Shown: positions 53,338 through 63,566 of the stretch, piece by piece
Layout: the number at the start of each line of letters is the position of its first letter
Numbering within the stretch: position 1 is the stretch's first letter
Source: a bacterium HR40
GTDB lineage: Bacteria > Pseudomonadota > Alphaproteobacteria > Geminicoccales > Geminicoccaceae
Reading direction: 5' to 3'
DNA: 64,000 nt
Assembly (NCBI GenBank): GCA_002898275.1
Contig: BEIQ01000001.1
Span: 613,899 to 677,898 of the forward strand
The notes under the pieces: model-generated
Seen by the model: only the letters and a program-made list of their open reading frames with translations
The model's database searches: none
What the model was told of the DNA's origin: nothing
Position numbers and translations under genes: made by a program

Positions 53338-54068
53338 GCGCGCGCTGCTTGTCTCTCTGCGTCTTTTTGCTGCTCGGCGCGATCGTCCCGCGGCCGGCAA
53401 CGGGCGAAGTGCTGCTCGCTCCGGGCGAGCCGCTCGCGGCTTTCCATCTCGAGCAGCTCCTGGCGCCGCAACTGCCGCCGCTCGGCGAGGGCGAGCGCTA
53501 CGATTTCAGTTGGTCGGCTCCCCGACTCCCGCTTCCCAATCCCGCCGCCGCACCCGTTCGTCTCGAGGTGCGACGCTTCAGCCTCGAAGGAGCGCCGGCC
53601 CGCATCCTGGCGGAAGTGACCGCGAGCCTGCCCTCGGGGGAGAGCACGCAGCTGCAGGTGGTGGGAGGCCTCCGGGTGCTGGTCGCGGTGCCGACGCTGC
53701 GCGAACCGGTGCCTGCCGGGACCATTCTCACGGACGACATGGTGGAGCTCGTCTGGCTCGTGCGCGAGGCCCTGCCGGCCGGCGTCTTTCGCGACCCGCA
53801 GCAGATCGCCGGCATGGAAACCGCCCGCCGTCTACCGGCCGGTCGCCCGCTCACCGCGCGCGACCTGGTGGAGCCCCGTCTCGTCCGTCGCGGCGAGACG
53901 GTGACGGTGATTTGGCGGGCGCCTGGCCTCGAGCTCACAGGTCTCGCGCGCGCGCTCGAGGATGCGGCGCTCGGGCAAAGCGTCCGTCTCGTCAATGTCG
54001 ATAGCAATCGGCCGCTGCGCGGTGTGGTGATCGGCCGCAAACAGGTGGCAGTGGGAGACTGGCCATGA
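53334..54068 (+). CDS. flgA: P-ring assembly chaperone FlgA
   Basis: The 244-residue periplasmic protein has a signal peptide (about 5-24) and a C-terminal SAF domain: VPTLREPVPAGTILTDDMVELVWLVREALPAGVFRDPQQIAGMETARRLPAGRPL and EPRLVRRGETVTVIWRAPGLEL. FlgA chaperones FlgI. The ATG overlaps the flgG stop. Confidence 0.93.
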   Translation: MSARCLSLCVFLLLGAIVPRPATGEVLLAPGEPLAAFHLEQLLAPQLPPLGEGERYDFSWSAPRLPLPNPAAAPVRLEVRRFSLEGAPARILAEVTASLPSGESTQLQVVGGLRVLVAVPTLREPVPAGTILTDDMVELVWLVREALPAGVFRDPQQIAGMETARRLPAGRPLTARDLVEPRLVRRGETVTVIWRAPGLELTGLARALEDAALGQSVRLVNVDSNRPLRGVVIGRKQVAVGDWP

Positions 54069-54835
54069 GCACCGCAATCCGTCCGGTCGACGGAGTGCTC
54101 CTGCTGCTCCTCGCGGCGACGACCGCCGGCTGCAACACCCTCGAGCGGCTCTCCCAGGTCGGCCGCGTGCCCGAACTCGCCCCGATCGAAAATCCGGTCG
54201 AACGACCGGAATGGAAGCCCGTGCGGATGCCGATGCCCGCACCCGAACCGGAGATCGCAGCCGGTGCCAACAGCCTGTGGCGGTCGGGTGCGCGTGGCTT
54301 TTTCCGCGACCAGCGTGCCCGCCGGGTGGGGGACATCCTCACCGTCGAGGTGACGATCTCGGATCGGGCGAAGCTCAGCAACGAAACCACCCGCAAGCGC
54401 GACAATTCCGATGGTCTCGGCATTGCCGATCTGCTCGGGCTCGAGAACAAACTCCAGAAGGTGCTGCCGAGCTCCGACGGCCGTCCCCTCGATCCCGCGT
54501 CGCTCGTCGATCTCGAGAGCAGCATGGCCAACCGGGGCAGCGGCAAGGTCGACCGGGCGGAGACGGTACGGCTGCAGATCGCCGCGGTGATCGTGCAGCA
54601 GCTTCCCAACGGCAATCTGGTCATCGAAGGGCGGCAGGAAGTCCGGGTCAACTACGAGATCCGCGAGATCTACGTGGCGGGCGTCGTGCGTCCCGAGGAC
54701 ATCTCGCCGCGCAACACCATCGCCCATGACAAGATCGCCGAGCTGCGGGTGGGCTACGGTGGGCGCGGCCAACTGACCGACGTCCAGCAGCCGCGCTACG
54801 GAGCTCAGATCCTCGACATCCTCTTGCCGTACTGA
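54065..54835 (+). CDS. flgH: Flagellar L-ring lipoprotein FlgH
   Basis: The 256-residue outer-membrane ring protein has a lipobox TAGC with Cys23. NSLWRSGARGFFRDQRARRVGDILTVEVTISDRAKLSNET and GNLVIEGRQEVRVNYEIREIYVAGVVRPEDISPRNTI are FlgH signatures. It overlaps the flgA stop and closes the operon; flgI does not follow. A 9-bp inverted repeat (GACGACGCC at 54841 with GGCGTCGTC at 54906) lies just after the stop and may end transcription. Confidence 0.95.
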   Translation: MSTAIRPVDGVLLLLLAATTAGCNTLERLSQVGRVPELAPIENPVERPEWKPVRMPMPAPEPEIAAGANSLWRSGARGFFRDQRARRVGDILTVEVTISDRAKLSNETTRKRDNSDGLGIADLLGLENKLQKVLPSSDGRPLDPASLVDLESSMANRGSGKVDRAETVRLQIAAVIVQQLPNGNLVIEGRQEVRVNYEIREIYVAGVVRPEDISPRNTIAHDKIAELRVGYGGRGQLTDVQQPRYGAQILDILLPY

Positions 54836-55037
54836 GCTCGGACGACGCCCAGCGGTGGAGAAGAGGCTAGGGCGAGGCCGGCGTTCCTCTCCGCGGTCGG
54901 TGGTCGGCGTCGTCTCCTGCGGAGAAGGCGCGTCGGCAGCTGCGAGGAAAGGAACGGTTGGAAGGCCACCGAGCGGCGCTAGCTCCTCCGCTCCTCGATC
55001 CTGACCGGCCGCCGAGAGAGGCCGCAGCCAGCGGCGC

Positions 55038-55066
55038 TTGACAGCCCCCCGCTTCGCGACCATACC
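55038..55066 (+). promoter_or_regulatory. Promoter of tRNA-Ala
   Basis: A perfect TTGACA (55038-55043) is 17 bases from CATACC (55061-55066), placing the start a few bases before the tRNA. The -10 is weak. Confidence 0.55.
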
Positions 55067-55077
55067 AGAGCCCGCGT

Positions 55078-55153
55078 GGGGCCGTAGCTCAGTTGGGAGA
55101 GCGCCTGAATGGCATTCAGGAGGTCGGCGGTTCGACTCCGCTCGGCTCCACCA
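55078..55153 (+). tRNA. tRNA-Ala (anticodon GGC)
   Basis: The 76-base gene folds as a cloverleaf: acceptor GGGGCCG pairs with CGGCTCC (one G-T), the D arm is GCTCAGTTGGGAGAGC, the anticodon stem CCTGA/TCAGG has loop ATGGCAT (anticodon GGC), and the T arm is GGCGGTTCGACTCCGCT. The 3' CCA is encoded. Confidence 0.97.
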
Positions 55154-55602
55154 TTCCTCTCGGTACCGTTCGGTCGTCCGCTTTTTCGTCGCGGTCGCAG
55201 GCGGCTGCTGGTGGCGGCAGCGGGAGCGGGCGATGCGGCTCGCGCCGGTCGATGCGCAGCCCGGTTCTCGCGAGCGTTGTCCACTCGTGCTGGCGAGGGC
55301 GGAGAAGATCCGGCGAGGCGAGCCCTCTGACGGCGAACTGCCTCGCTGCCGGAACCCAGCGCGATAGGCTCCGCTATCTGCCGCTCCGCTCCCTGCGGTC
55401 CGGACCCGCAACGCAGACCGCAGGCCTCGGCACGAAGCGCCAGGAGCTTCCCGGCTCGCTCCACCCCGCTGTGGCATCGATACGGCGATTGTGGGCTCGC
55501 GCCGCCGATGGCAGACAGCAGGGCGCGCGGGCCGCGCCGCGAACCTGCGCGGTGCCGATCACAGCCTTTCAGCTGGGATCCGCGATCCTTCCAGGGTAGA
55601 AG
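55154..55602. other. 449-bp region after the tRNA, no gene seen
   Basis: Open frames that run through the tRNA into this stretch are not protein genes. A T5 run at 55182-55186 may help end the tRNA transcript. No integrase, attachment repeat or other feature was found between the tRNA and the 3' end of purA. Confidence 0.5.
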
Positions 55603-56910
<1,308 letters not shown>

Positions 56911-57071
56911 CCGGCGTTCTCTCCCGCGAAGCCATGCCTCGTGCCGGAGCGCTTCCTACACGCTCGCTGCCGTTCGCGAAAGCAGAACCCTCGGCCGCAC
57001 ATCTCACCGGTCGCTTGTCTCGCTGGCGGCGAGCCGACAATTCTCCGCGGGACAGCGGGTTGCGAGAGAGC

Positions 57072-57803
57072 ATGGAAGGAACGCGCAGAGTCGCGCTCGT
57101 GACCGGGGCCGCGCGCGGGATCGGTCGGGCGATCGCGGAAGAGCTTCTGAGGGAAGGTTTCGCGGTCGTCGCCGTGGACAACGACGGCGTAGCGCTCTCC
57201 GACACATGGCGATCGCTCGCGCCCCTCGGCCCCGTCGAACCCGAAATCGTCGATGTCGGTTGCGCCGCGGCGATCGAAGGCCTGGCCGAACGCGTGCGGC
57301 TCCGGGTCGATCGGCTCGACGCCCTGGTCAACAATGCCGGGATTGCCTGCAATCGGCCGCTCGCGCAGCTCGCCCCGAGAGAGTGGGAGCGGGTTCTCGC
57401 AGTCAATCTCACCGGGCCTTGGCTCCTCGTGCGGGCATTCGAAGCCCTGCTCCGGCGGGCGCGGGGGGCGGTCGTCAACATCGTCTCCACCCGCGCCCAT
57501 ATGTCGGAGCCCCACACCGAAGCCTACAGTGCGAGCAAGGGAGGATTGCTCGCGCTCACTCACGCCCTCGCGATCAGTCTCGCCCCCGACGTGCGGGTCA
57601 ATGCCGTCAGTCCAGGCTGGATCCACACCGCCGGACCCGAGCCCCTGCCCGCCGACCATGTCTTCCATCCGGCGGGACGTGTCGGAAAACCGAAGGACGT
57701 CGCCGCCATTGTGGCCTTTCTCGTCAGTCCGCGAGCGGAGTTCGTCACCGGTGCCGAGTTCGTGGTCGATGGCGGAGTCACCCGGAAGATGGTCTATCCA
57801 TAA
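57072..57803 (+). CDS. SDR oxidoreductase preceding choXWV
   Basis: The 243-residue classical SDR has TGAARGIG (NAD(P) binding), NNAG, a serine in NIVSTRAHMS and YSASK, and ends with the usual EFVVDGGVTRKMVYP. It lies 78 bases before choX on the same strand, so it is probably co-transcribed with the choline transporter. A role in processing a choline-like compound is inferred; the canonical betA/betB genes are absent here. Confidence 0.9.
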   Translation: MEGTRRVALVTGAARGIGRAIAEELLREGFAVVAVDNDGVALSDTWRSLAPLGPVEPEIVDVGCAAAIEGLAERVRLRVDRLDALVNNAGIACNRPLAQLAPREWERVLAVNLTGPWLLVRAFEALLRRARGAVVNIVSTRAHMSEPHTEAYSASKGGLLALTHALAISLAPDVRVNAVSPGWIHTAGPEPLPADHVFHPAGRVGKPKDVAAIVAFLVSPRAEFVTGAEFVVDGGVTRKMVYP

Positions 57804-57881
57804 ACCGGCTGCAGGTTGCACGGGCTCCACCGCGACGCTAAGCCGCTCGAGGCGGATGCATCGAAACGGGAGGGATCTGGC

Positions 57882-58838
57882 ATGAAACTCGGCCGAAGGA
57901 GCTGTCTTTCCGCGCTTTTCCTGATCGCGACGGTGGCATGTACGGGAGGGGCCGCCGCAGCCGATCCGAAGAGCTGCAGCAAGGTGCGCTTTTCCGACGT
58001 AGGCTGGACGGATATCACAGCGACGACGGCGCTCGCATCGGTGGTGCTGGAAGGGCTGGGCTACGCGCCCGAGGCGACCATCCTTTCCGTACCGGTCACC
58101 TTCGCCAGTCTCGAGAACGGCGATATCGATGTCTTCCTCGGCAACTGGATGCCGACCATGGAAGCCGACATCCGGCCGTATCTCGAGCGGGGCACGCTCG
58201 AGCAGTTGCGGATCAATCTCGAAGGTGCGAAGTACACACTCGCCGTGCCCACCTATCTCGCTGAGCAGGGGCTGCGAGACTTCGCCGACATCGCCAAATT
58301 CCGCGACAAGCTCGGTGGCAAGATCTATGGCATCGAACCGGGCAACGACGGTAACCGCCTCATCCTCAAAATGATCTCCGAAAACGCGTTCGGACTGGGC
58401 GGCTTCGAACTCGTCGAGAGCTCCGAACAGGGGATGTTGGCGCAGGTCGCACGGGCGGTCCGCAACAAAGAGCCGATCGTGTTCCTCGCCTGGGAACCCC
58501 ATCCCATGAACGCCAATTTCGACATCACCTATCTTTCGGGTGGGGATGACTGGTTCGGTCCGAACTACGGCGGCGCCACCGTCTATACGGTGGTGCGCAA
58601 GGGCTATACCCAGCAATGCCCCAACCTCGGCCGGTTCCTGTCCAATCTCTCGTTCACCCTGCAGATGGAAAACGAGGTCATGAAGGCGATCCTCGACGAG
58701 GGCAAGGAGCCAGCCAAGGCAGCCACCGAGTGGCTGGCCGGACATCCCGAGGTGCTCGAGAGCTGGCTTGCCGGAGTGACCACGATCGAGGGAAAGGACG
58801 GCCTCGCCGCGGTGCGCCGGCATCTCGGCCTGAAGTGA
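57882..58838 (+). CDS. choX: Choline ABC transporter substrate-binding protein ChoX
   Basis: The 318-residue periplasmic protein has a signal peptide (about 1-27, ending GAAAADP) and the ChoX/OpuAC fold. Aromatic segments that form the quaternary-ammonium cage in ChoX are present in FSDVGWTDI, FLGNWMPTME, KYTLAVPTYL and FLAWEPHPMN. It heads choXWV. Confidence 0.93.
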   Translation: MKLGRRSCLSALFLIATVACTGGAAAADPKSCSKVRFSDVGWTDITATTALASVVLEGLGYAPEATILSVPVTFASLENGDIDVFLGNWMPTMEADIRPYLERGTLEQLRINLEGAKYTLAVPTYLAEQGLRDFADIAKFRDKLGGKIYGIEPGNDGNRLILKMISENAFGLGGFELVESSEQGMLAQVARAVRNKEPIVFLAWEPHPMNANFDITYLSGGDDWFGPNYGGATVYTVVRKGYTQQCPNLGRFLSNLSFTLQMENEVMKAILDEGKEPAKAATEWLAGHPEVLESWLAGVTTIEGKDGLAAVRRHLGLK

Positions 58839-58869
58839 ACGCCGCGCGAGGGCAGTGGGGGAAGCGAGC

Positions 58870-59721
58870 ATGGAGCATTGGATCACCGCGTGGCGTCTTC
58901 CGCTCGGCGCTTGGATGAAGGCGTTCGTCGACTGGCTCACCGACAATGCCGCCGGTTTCTTCGACGCCGTGTCTCTCGGACTGGGCTTCGTGATCGACGG
59001 CCTCGTCCGCCTCCTACAGGCGGTGCCGCCACTGCTCCTGCTCGCGTTTTTCGCCCTCCTCGTGTGGATCTTCCACCGGTCGCTGCGTCTCGTCCTGCTG
59101 GTGCTCCTTTCCGGCCTGCTCATCGTCAATCTCGGATATTGGAAAGAGACCACCGAGACGCTGGCCCTCGTCGGCATGTCGACATTGGTGTGCATGGCGA
59201 TCGGCGTGCCCATCGGCATCGCCGCCGCCCACCGGCCGTGGCTCTATGGGGCGCTGCGGCCCCTCCTCGACCTCATGCAAACCATCCCGACCTTTGTCTA
59301 TCTCATTCCCACTCTCATCCTGTTCGGTCTGGGCATGGTCCCCGGGCTGATCTCCACCGTGATCTTCGCCATCCCGGCGCCGATCCGCCTCACCCATCTC
59401 GGGATTTCGGGTGTGCCCAAGTACTTGCTCGAGGCGGGTGACGCGTTCGGCGCGACACGGCTGCAGCGTCTGTTCAAGGTGGAGCTGCCTTATGCCATGC
59501 CGGCCATCATGGCGGGGCTCACCCAGTGCATCATGCTGTCGCTCTCGATGGTCGTGATCGCCGCCCTGGTAGGCGCCAACGGCCTCGGCAAGCCGGTGGT
59601 CCGGGCACTCAATCAGGTCAATGTCGCGATGGGCTTCGAAGCCGGCTTGGCGATCGTCTTGCTCGCCATCGTGCTCGACCGTGTCTGCAGGCGCAGCGAT
59701 GTCGACCGGCCACGCGGCTGA
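58870..59721 (+). CDS. choW: Choline ABC transporter permease ChoW
   Basis: The 283-residue permease has several transmembrane segments and the family stretch MSTLVCMAIGVPIGIAAAHRP, LLDLMQTIPTFVYLIPTLILFGLGMVPGLISTVIFAIPAPIRLTHLGI and GANGLGKPVVRALNQVNVAMGFEAGLAIVLLAIVLDR. GGGGGAAGCGAG lies before the ATG. Its last 23 bases overlap choV. Confidence 0.93.
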   Translation: MEHWITAWRLPLGAWMKAFVDWLTDNAAGFFDAVSLGLGFVIDGLVRLLQAVPPLLLLAFFALLVWIFHRSLRLVLLVLLSGLLIVNLGYWKETTETLALVGMSTLVCMAIGVPIGIAAAHRPWLYGALRPLLDLMQTIPTFVYLIPTLILFGLGMVPGLISTVIFAIPAPIRLTHLGISGVPKYLLEAGDAFGATRLQRLFKVELPYAMPAIMAGLTQCIMLSLSMVVIAALVGANGLGKPVVRALNQVNVAMGFEAGLAIVLLAIVLDRVCRRSDVDRPRG

Positions 59722-60892
59722 GCGGCGAGCGGCGATCCGCTTCGAGCGGGTCGACATCGTTTTCGGTGATCGGCCCGAGCGGGCACTGGCCCTCCTCGAT
59801 GCCGGGGCGAGCCGCGAAGAGATCCTCGCCCGCACCGGTCAGGTGGTCGGAGTGGCTGGCGCCACTCTCGCCGTGGGCGAGGGCGAGATCTGTGTCCTCA
59901 TGGGGCTCTCCGGATCCGGAAAATCCACCCTGCTGCGGGCGGTCAACCGATTGAACCCGGTGACGCGCGGCAGGGTGCTGGTGCGCGACGGCGAAACGGA
60001 CGTCGACGTCGGCCGCTGCGATGCCGCGACTCTCCGCCGTCTGCGCATGCGCCGGATCGCCATGGTCTTCCAACAGTTCGCGCTCCTCCCCTGGCGCACC
60101 GTGGCCGAGAACGTCGCCTTCGGCCTCGAGCTGCGCGGCGTGCCGCGCCAAGAGCGCGAGCGCGTGGTACGGGAGAAACTCGCCCTTGTGCACCTCGAGG
60201 CATGGGCCGACAAGCGGGTGAGTCAGCTCTCCGGAGGCATGCAGCAACGCGTCGGGCTGGCCCGCGCCCTCGCTACCGATGCCGATATCCTCCTCATGGA
60301 CGAGCCGTTCTCGGCCCTCGACCCGCTCATCCGTCACCGTCTTCAGGACGAGCTCCTCGAGCTGCAGCATCGGCTGGGCAAGACCATCCTGTTCGTGAGC
60401 CACGACCTCGACGAGGCTCTCAAGCTCGGCTCGACCATCGCCATCCTCGAGGGAGGGCGGATCGTCCAAACCGGCCGGCCCGAGGATATCGTCCTCGCCC
60501 CGGCGGACGACTATGTGCGGAGCTTCGTCGCCAACGTGAACCCGCTCAACGTCCTATCGCTCCGCGCCACCATGCGGCCGATCGACCCGTCTCCTGGCCG
60601 GATCGGCCTCGAGGACGGCCTTCGGGTCGAGACCGACGCGGAGGGACGGCTCGTGGCAGCGTGCCGTGGCGAACGGCCCCTCGCTGTGGTCGACGATCCG
60701 GCTCGACTCGTCGAGGGCAGTGGAGCCGTACTCGCCGCTTCCGATCGCGCTTCGGTACGGTTGGCGATCGAGGCGCTTGCCAAAACTCACTTGCCGCTGC
60801 TGGTGATCGATGCCGAGCGCCGACTCCTCGGCAGCGTCGGGGTGCGCGAGGTGCTCGCTGCCCTCGGACGCCGGCCGGTGTCCTCTACCTGA
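59699..60892 (+). CDS. choV: Choline ABC transporter ATPase ChoV
   Basis: The 397-residue ATPase has Walker A GLSGSGKSTLLR, Q-loop FQQFALLPWRTVAENVAFGLELRG, signature QLSGGMQQRVGLARALA, Walker B ILLMDEPFSALDP and HDLDEAL, then a C-terminal CBS-like domain (IEALAKTHLPLLVIDAERRLLGSVGVREVLAAL) that in OpuA-type importers senses osmotic state. It overlaps choW by 23 bases. Confidence 0.93.
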   Translation: MSTGHAAERRAAIRFERVDIVFGDRPERALALLDAGASREEILARTGQVVGVAGATLAVGEGEICVLMGLSGSGKSTLLRAVNRLNPVTRGRVLVRDGETDVDVGRCDAATLRRLRMRRIAMVFQQFALLPWRTVAENVAFGLELRGVPRQERERVVREKLALVHLEAWADKRVSQLSGGMQQRVGLARALATDADILLMDEPFSALDPLIRHRLQDELLELQHRLGKTILFVSHDLDEALKLGSTIAILEGGRIVQTGRPEDIVLAPADDYVRSFVANVNPLNVLSLRATMRPIDPSPGRIGLEDGLRVETDAEGRLVAACRGERPLAVVDDPARLVEGSGAVLAASDRASVRLAIEALAKTHLPLLVIDAERRLLGSVGVREVLAALGRRPVSST

Positions 60893-60924
60893 CGGGGTCG
60901 ACACCGGCTCGCCGCGATGCGAGC

Positions 60925-61125
60925 TCAGCGGGACGAGGATGTCTGCTGTTGTGCCGTCAACTGGCCTCGCATGCGCTCGAGTTGCTCCTTGATCCGCAGC
61001 TTCTCCTTCTTGAGGCGGGAAAGCCGGGCCTGATCGGGGAGCGGACGGTGCAGTTCCTCGTCGATCAGCGTTTCGAGGTGTGCGTGCTTGGCCCTGAGCG
61101 ACTCGACGTGATCCTGGAGGGCCAT
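60925..61125 (-). CDS. DUF465 (YdcH-family) small protein, copy 1
   Basis: The 66-residue helical protein matches YdcH/DUF465: ALQDHVESLRAKHAHLETLIDEELHRPLPDQARLSRLKKEKLRIKEQLERM. GGGAGGAG precedes the ATG well. It is on the same strand as glk and 97 bases downstream of it. Function unknown. Confidence 0.85.
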   Translation of the reverse strand: MALQDHVESLRAKHAHLETLIDEELHRPLPDQARLSRLKKEKLRIKEQLERMRGQLTAQQQTSSSR

Positions 61126-61222
61126 CGCCAATCTCCTCCCGGCTGCTTCGACTTCGACCTTTTCATAGCAGAATTGTGACGAGCGAAAAAGGTGGCTTGC
61201 CAGCCGGCGACGCGAACGCCCC

Positions 61223-62155
61223 TCACGGGGCGAAGGCGAAATGGGAGGCGCCGAGCAGGCCGGTATCGCTCCGTCGCACCCGGACCGTCGCCATCTCTTG
61301 CAGCAATGGACCGAGCCGACCCTTGGCGAGAAAGCGGGCGCGGAAGCGGTCGCGGTCGAAGAGGTCGCCCAGATGCTCGAGCAGGGCGCCGACGAGGAAG
61401 ACGCCGCCGCGGGCGAGCACCGCCAGTGCCAGATCCCCGGCAAAGCCGCCGAGGGCGGCCGAGAACATCCGCAGGGCTGTCTCGCAGTAGAGGCAGCGGC
61501 CAAGCCGCGCCCGCTCGATGACCTGCGCGGGATGCTGCAGCTCCAGCCGCTGGCCGGCAAGAGCGGCGAGGGCTCGCGCGCTTTGCACCAGCCCGGGGCC
61601 GGAAAGCACCCGCTCGAAGGAGACATGCCCGTGTTCCCGAGCGAGCGCAGAGAGGAGCCGGCATTCCTCCTCGTCCGCGGGTGCGAAGGACATGTGCCCG
61701 GCCTCGCTCGCCACCGGATGCGGCTGTCCATCGAGCTGCAGGAGAAAGGCGCAGCCGAGTCCGGTGCCTGGGCCGAGAACCACCGCCGGTCCAGTGGCGA
61801 TTCGCTTGCCGGCACCGATCGGCTCGAGGTCGGCCGCGGCGAGATGGGGTATGGCCAAGGCGTGGGCGACGAAGTCGTTGATCACCGCGAGCCGGCCGAT
61901 CCCGAGCTCTGAAGCGAGCGCGCGCTGCGAAAACGTCCACGAGCTGTTGGTGAAGCGGACGAGATCGCCCTCGACCGGGGTCGCCACCGCCAACACCGCT
62001 TCGCCGACCCGCCGGCCGGCGAGATAAGAATCGATCGCTTCGCTCGGCCCGGAAAAGGCTGCGACTTCGAGGACCCTGAGCTCGTGCCAACGGCCGGGCT
62101 CCTCCTGCAGGGCCAAGCGGGCGTAGGTGCCGCCGATGTCGGCGATGAGGCGCAA
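61223..62155 (-). CDS. glk: Glucokinase
   Basis: The 310-residue kinase phosphorylates glucose with ATP. It has the phosphate motif LIADIGGTYARLAL, FTNSSWTFS and VINDFVAHALAIP, GPGTGLGCAFLLQL, SEAGHMSFAP and the C-terminal GVFLVGALLEHLGDLFDRDRFRARFLAKGR. The TTG start follows the pfkA stop by 4 bases with GGAGA upstream, so the two are co-translated. Confidence 0.94.
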   Translation of the reverse strand: MRLIADIGGTYARLALQEEPGRWHELRVLEVAAFSGPSEAIDSYLAGRRVGEAVLAVATPVEGDLVRFTNSSWTFSQRALASELGIGRLAVINDFVAHALAIPHLAAADLEPIGAGKRIATGPAVVLGPGTGLGCAFLLQLDGQPHPVASEAGHMSFAPADEEECRLLSALAREHGHVSFERVLSGPGLVQSARALAALAGQRLELQHPAQVIERARLGRCLYCETALRMFSAALGGFAGDLALAVLARGGVFLVGALLEHLGDLFDRDRFRARFLAKGRLGPLLQEMATVRVRRSDTGLLGASHFAFAP

Positions 62156-62159
62156 GCCG

Positions 62160-63227
62160 TCAGTCTCCGAACGAGATCCCGAGGCCGCGGGCCGTGTGCA
62201 CGAGGGTGTCGTCGGGATCGACTCGCTGGCAGCTCGCCACGGCCTCGGCGAGGGGCACATCCACCACTCGCCGATTGCGCCAGGCGACCATACGGTCGAA
62301 CCGACCCTGGGCCACGAGATCGACCGCAGCCACCCCAAAGGCCGAGCCGATGACGCGGTCGAGCGGCACCGGCGAACCGCCCCTCTGCACATGTCCGAGG
62401 ATGGTGACCCGGGTCTCGGCACCGGTGCGGCGGGCGATCTCGTCGGCAATCAACCGGCCGATGCCACCGTAGCGCACACTGCCGTGAGCATCCGCCCAGG
62501 TGGACACCTCGCCGCTCACCGAGCGCACCGATTCGGCGACCACCACGAGGCTGAAATTCCGGCCCATCTGACGGCGCTCTTCGATCTTGGCACACACTTT
62601 GTCGATGTCGTAGGGGATTTCCGGGATGAGGATCACATCGGCGCCACCGGCCACCCCCGCGGTCAAAGCGATGTGACCGGCGTCGCGGCCCATGACTTCG
62701 AGGACCATCACCCGGTTGTGACTCGCTGCCGTCACGTGGAGCCGATCCACGGCCTCGGTGGCGACTGCCACCGCCGTGTTGAAGCCGACCGCATGCTCGG
62801 TATGGCCGAGATCGTTGTCGATGGTCTTGGGGATGCCCACGAGGTTCCAGCCGCCGAGGACGGCGAGGCGACGGAGAATGGCGAGACTGCCATCGCCTCC
62901 CACCCCGATCAGCGCGTCCAGGCCGAGGGCGCGATAGCCTTCGAGGACCTCCTGCGAGCGATCGCGGGGACCGTCCGGCGTCGGATAGGAAAAGGGATTG
63001 CCGCGATTGGTGGTGCGCAGGATGGTGCCGCCCTGAAACAGGATTCCGCGCACGCTCTCGGTGGTGAGGACCGTGGCGGCAATCGGCCGCTGCAGCAAGC
63101 CGTCGGTCGCCTCGTGGATACCCACGACTTCGAAGCCGTAGCCGCGCGCCGCTCGTAACACCACCGCCCGGATCACCGCATTGAGCCCGGCGCAATCGCC
63201 ACCGCTCGTGAGAATGCCGAGGCGCAT
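62160..63227 (-). CDS. pfkA: 6-phosphofructokinase
   Basis: The 355-residue enzyme phosphorylates fructose 6-phosphate. It has ILTSGGDCAGLNAVIRAVV, RTTNRGNPF, GVGGDGSLAIL, GIPKTIDNDLGHTEHAVGFNTAV, EVMGRDAGHIAL and TILGHVQRGGSPVPLDR. The nucleotide-site Gly in GGDGS points to ATP as donor, while the Lys in PKTIDND is the residue found in pyrophosphate-dependent and some ATP enzymes, so the donor should be tested. It forms an operon with glk. Confidence 0.93.
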   Translation of the reverse strand: MRLGILTSGGDCAGLNAVIRAVVLRAARGYGFEVVGIHEATDGLLQRPIAATVLTTESVRGILFQGGTILRTTNRGNPFSYPTPDGPRDRSQEVLEGYRALGLDALIGVGGDGSLAILRRLAVLGGWNLVGIPKTIDNDLGHTEHAVGFNTAVAVATEAVDRLHVTAASHNRVMVLEVMGRDAGHIALTAGVAGGADVILIPEIPYDIDKVCAKIEERRQMGRNFSLVVVAESVRSVSGEVSTWADAHGSVRYGGIGRLIADEIARRTGAETRVTILGHVQRGGSPVPLDRVIGSAFGVAAVDLVAQGRFDRMVAWRNRRVVDVPLAEAVASCQRVDPDDTLVHTARGLGISFGD

Positions 63228-63267
63228 GAGAGCACGCTCCGCGAGCCTGCAGTCGGCCTATCCCGGG

Positions 63268-63298
63268 TTGTCCGCCGGTCCACCGGAGTTCATATAAA
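63268..63298 (+). promoter_or_regulatory. Candidate promoter with internal palindrome before DUF465 copy 2
   Basis: TTGTCC (63268-63273) and TATAAA (63293-63298) are 19 bases apart. The spacer holds CCGGT-CC-ACCGG (63275-63286), a possible operator, in the region between divergent pfkA and the DUF465 gene. Confidence 0.35.
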
Positions 63299-63350
63299 TG
63301 CCGATTCTCCGACATCCACAACCGGCAGGCGAGGAGGGCGAATCGGGGGA

Positions 63351-63563
63351 ATGGACGACGAGGAAGCGGAGCGCGAGGCGCTGGAGCGGCAACTCGCCGA
63401 GCTCCGGGCGGCGCATCGAGCGCTCGATGCGCGTATTGCCCGGCTCGAGGCGGAAGGTGTCGTCGACCGACTGGAGCTGCAGCGGCTCAAGAAGCAGAAG
63501 CTCGCGCTGCGCGACCGCATCGCGCTGCTCGAGCGCTACCGCCTGCCCGATATCATCGCCTGA
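63351..63563 (+). CDS. DUF465 (YdcH-family) small protein, copy 2
   Basis: The 70-residue helical protein (ALERQLAELRAAHRALDARIARLEAEGVVDRLELQRLKKQKLALRDRIALLERYRLPDIIA) is the DUF465 form often found beside purE/purK in alphaproteobacteria. It converges on purK with a 3-base gap. Confidence 0.85.
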   Translation: MDDEEAEREALERQLAELRAAHRALDARIARLEAEGVVDRLELQRLKKQKLALRDRIALLERYRLPDIIA

Positions 63564-63566
63564 GCC

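Noticed and set aside
55093-55599. A protein-like frame through the tRNA gene
   Set aside because: Its start is inside tRNA-Ala; a known type of false gene call.
55078-55602. A genomic island at tRNA-Ala
   Set aside because: No integrase and no repeat of the tRNA 3' end was seen.
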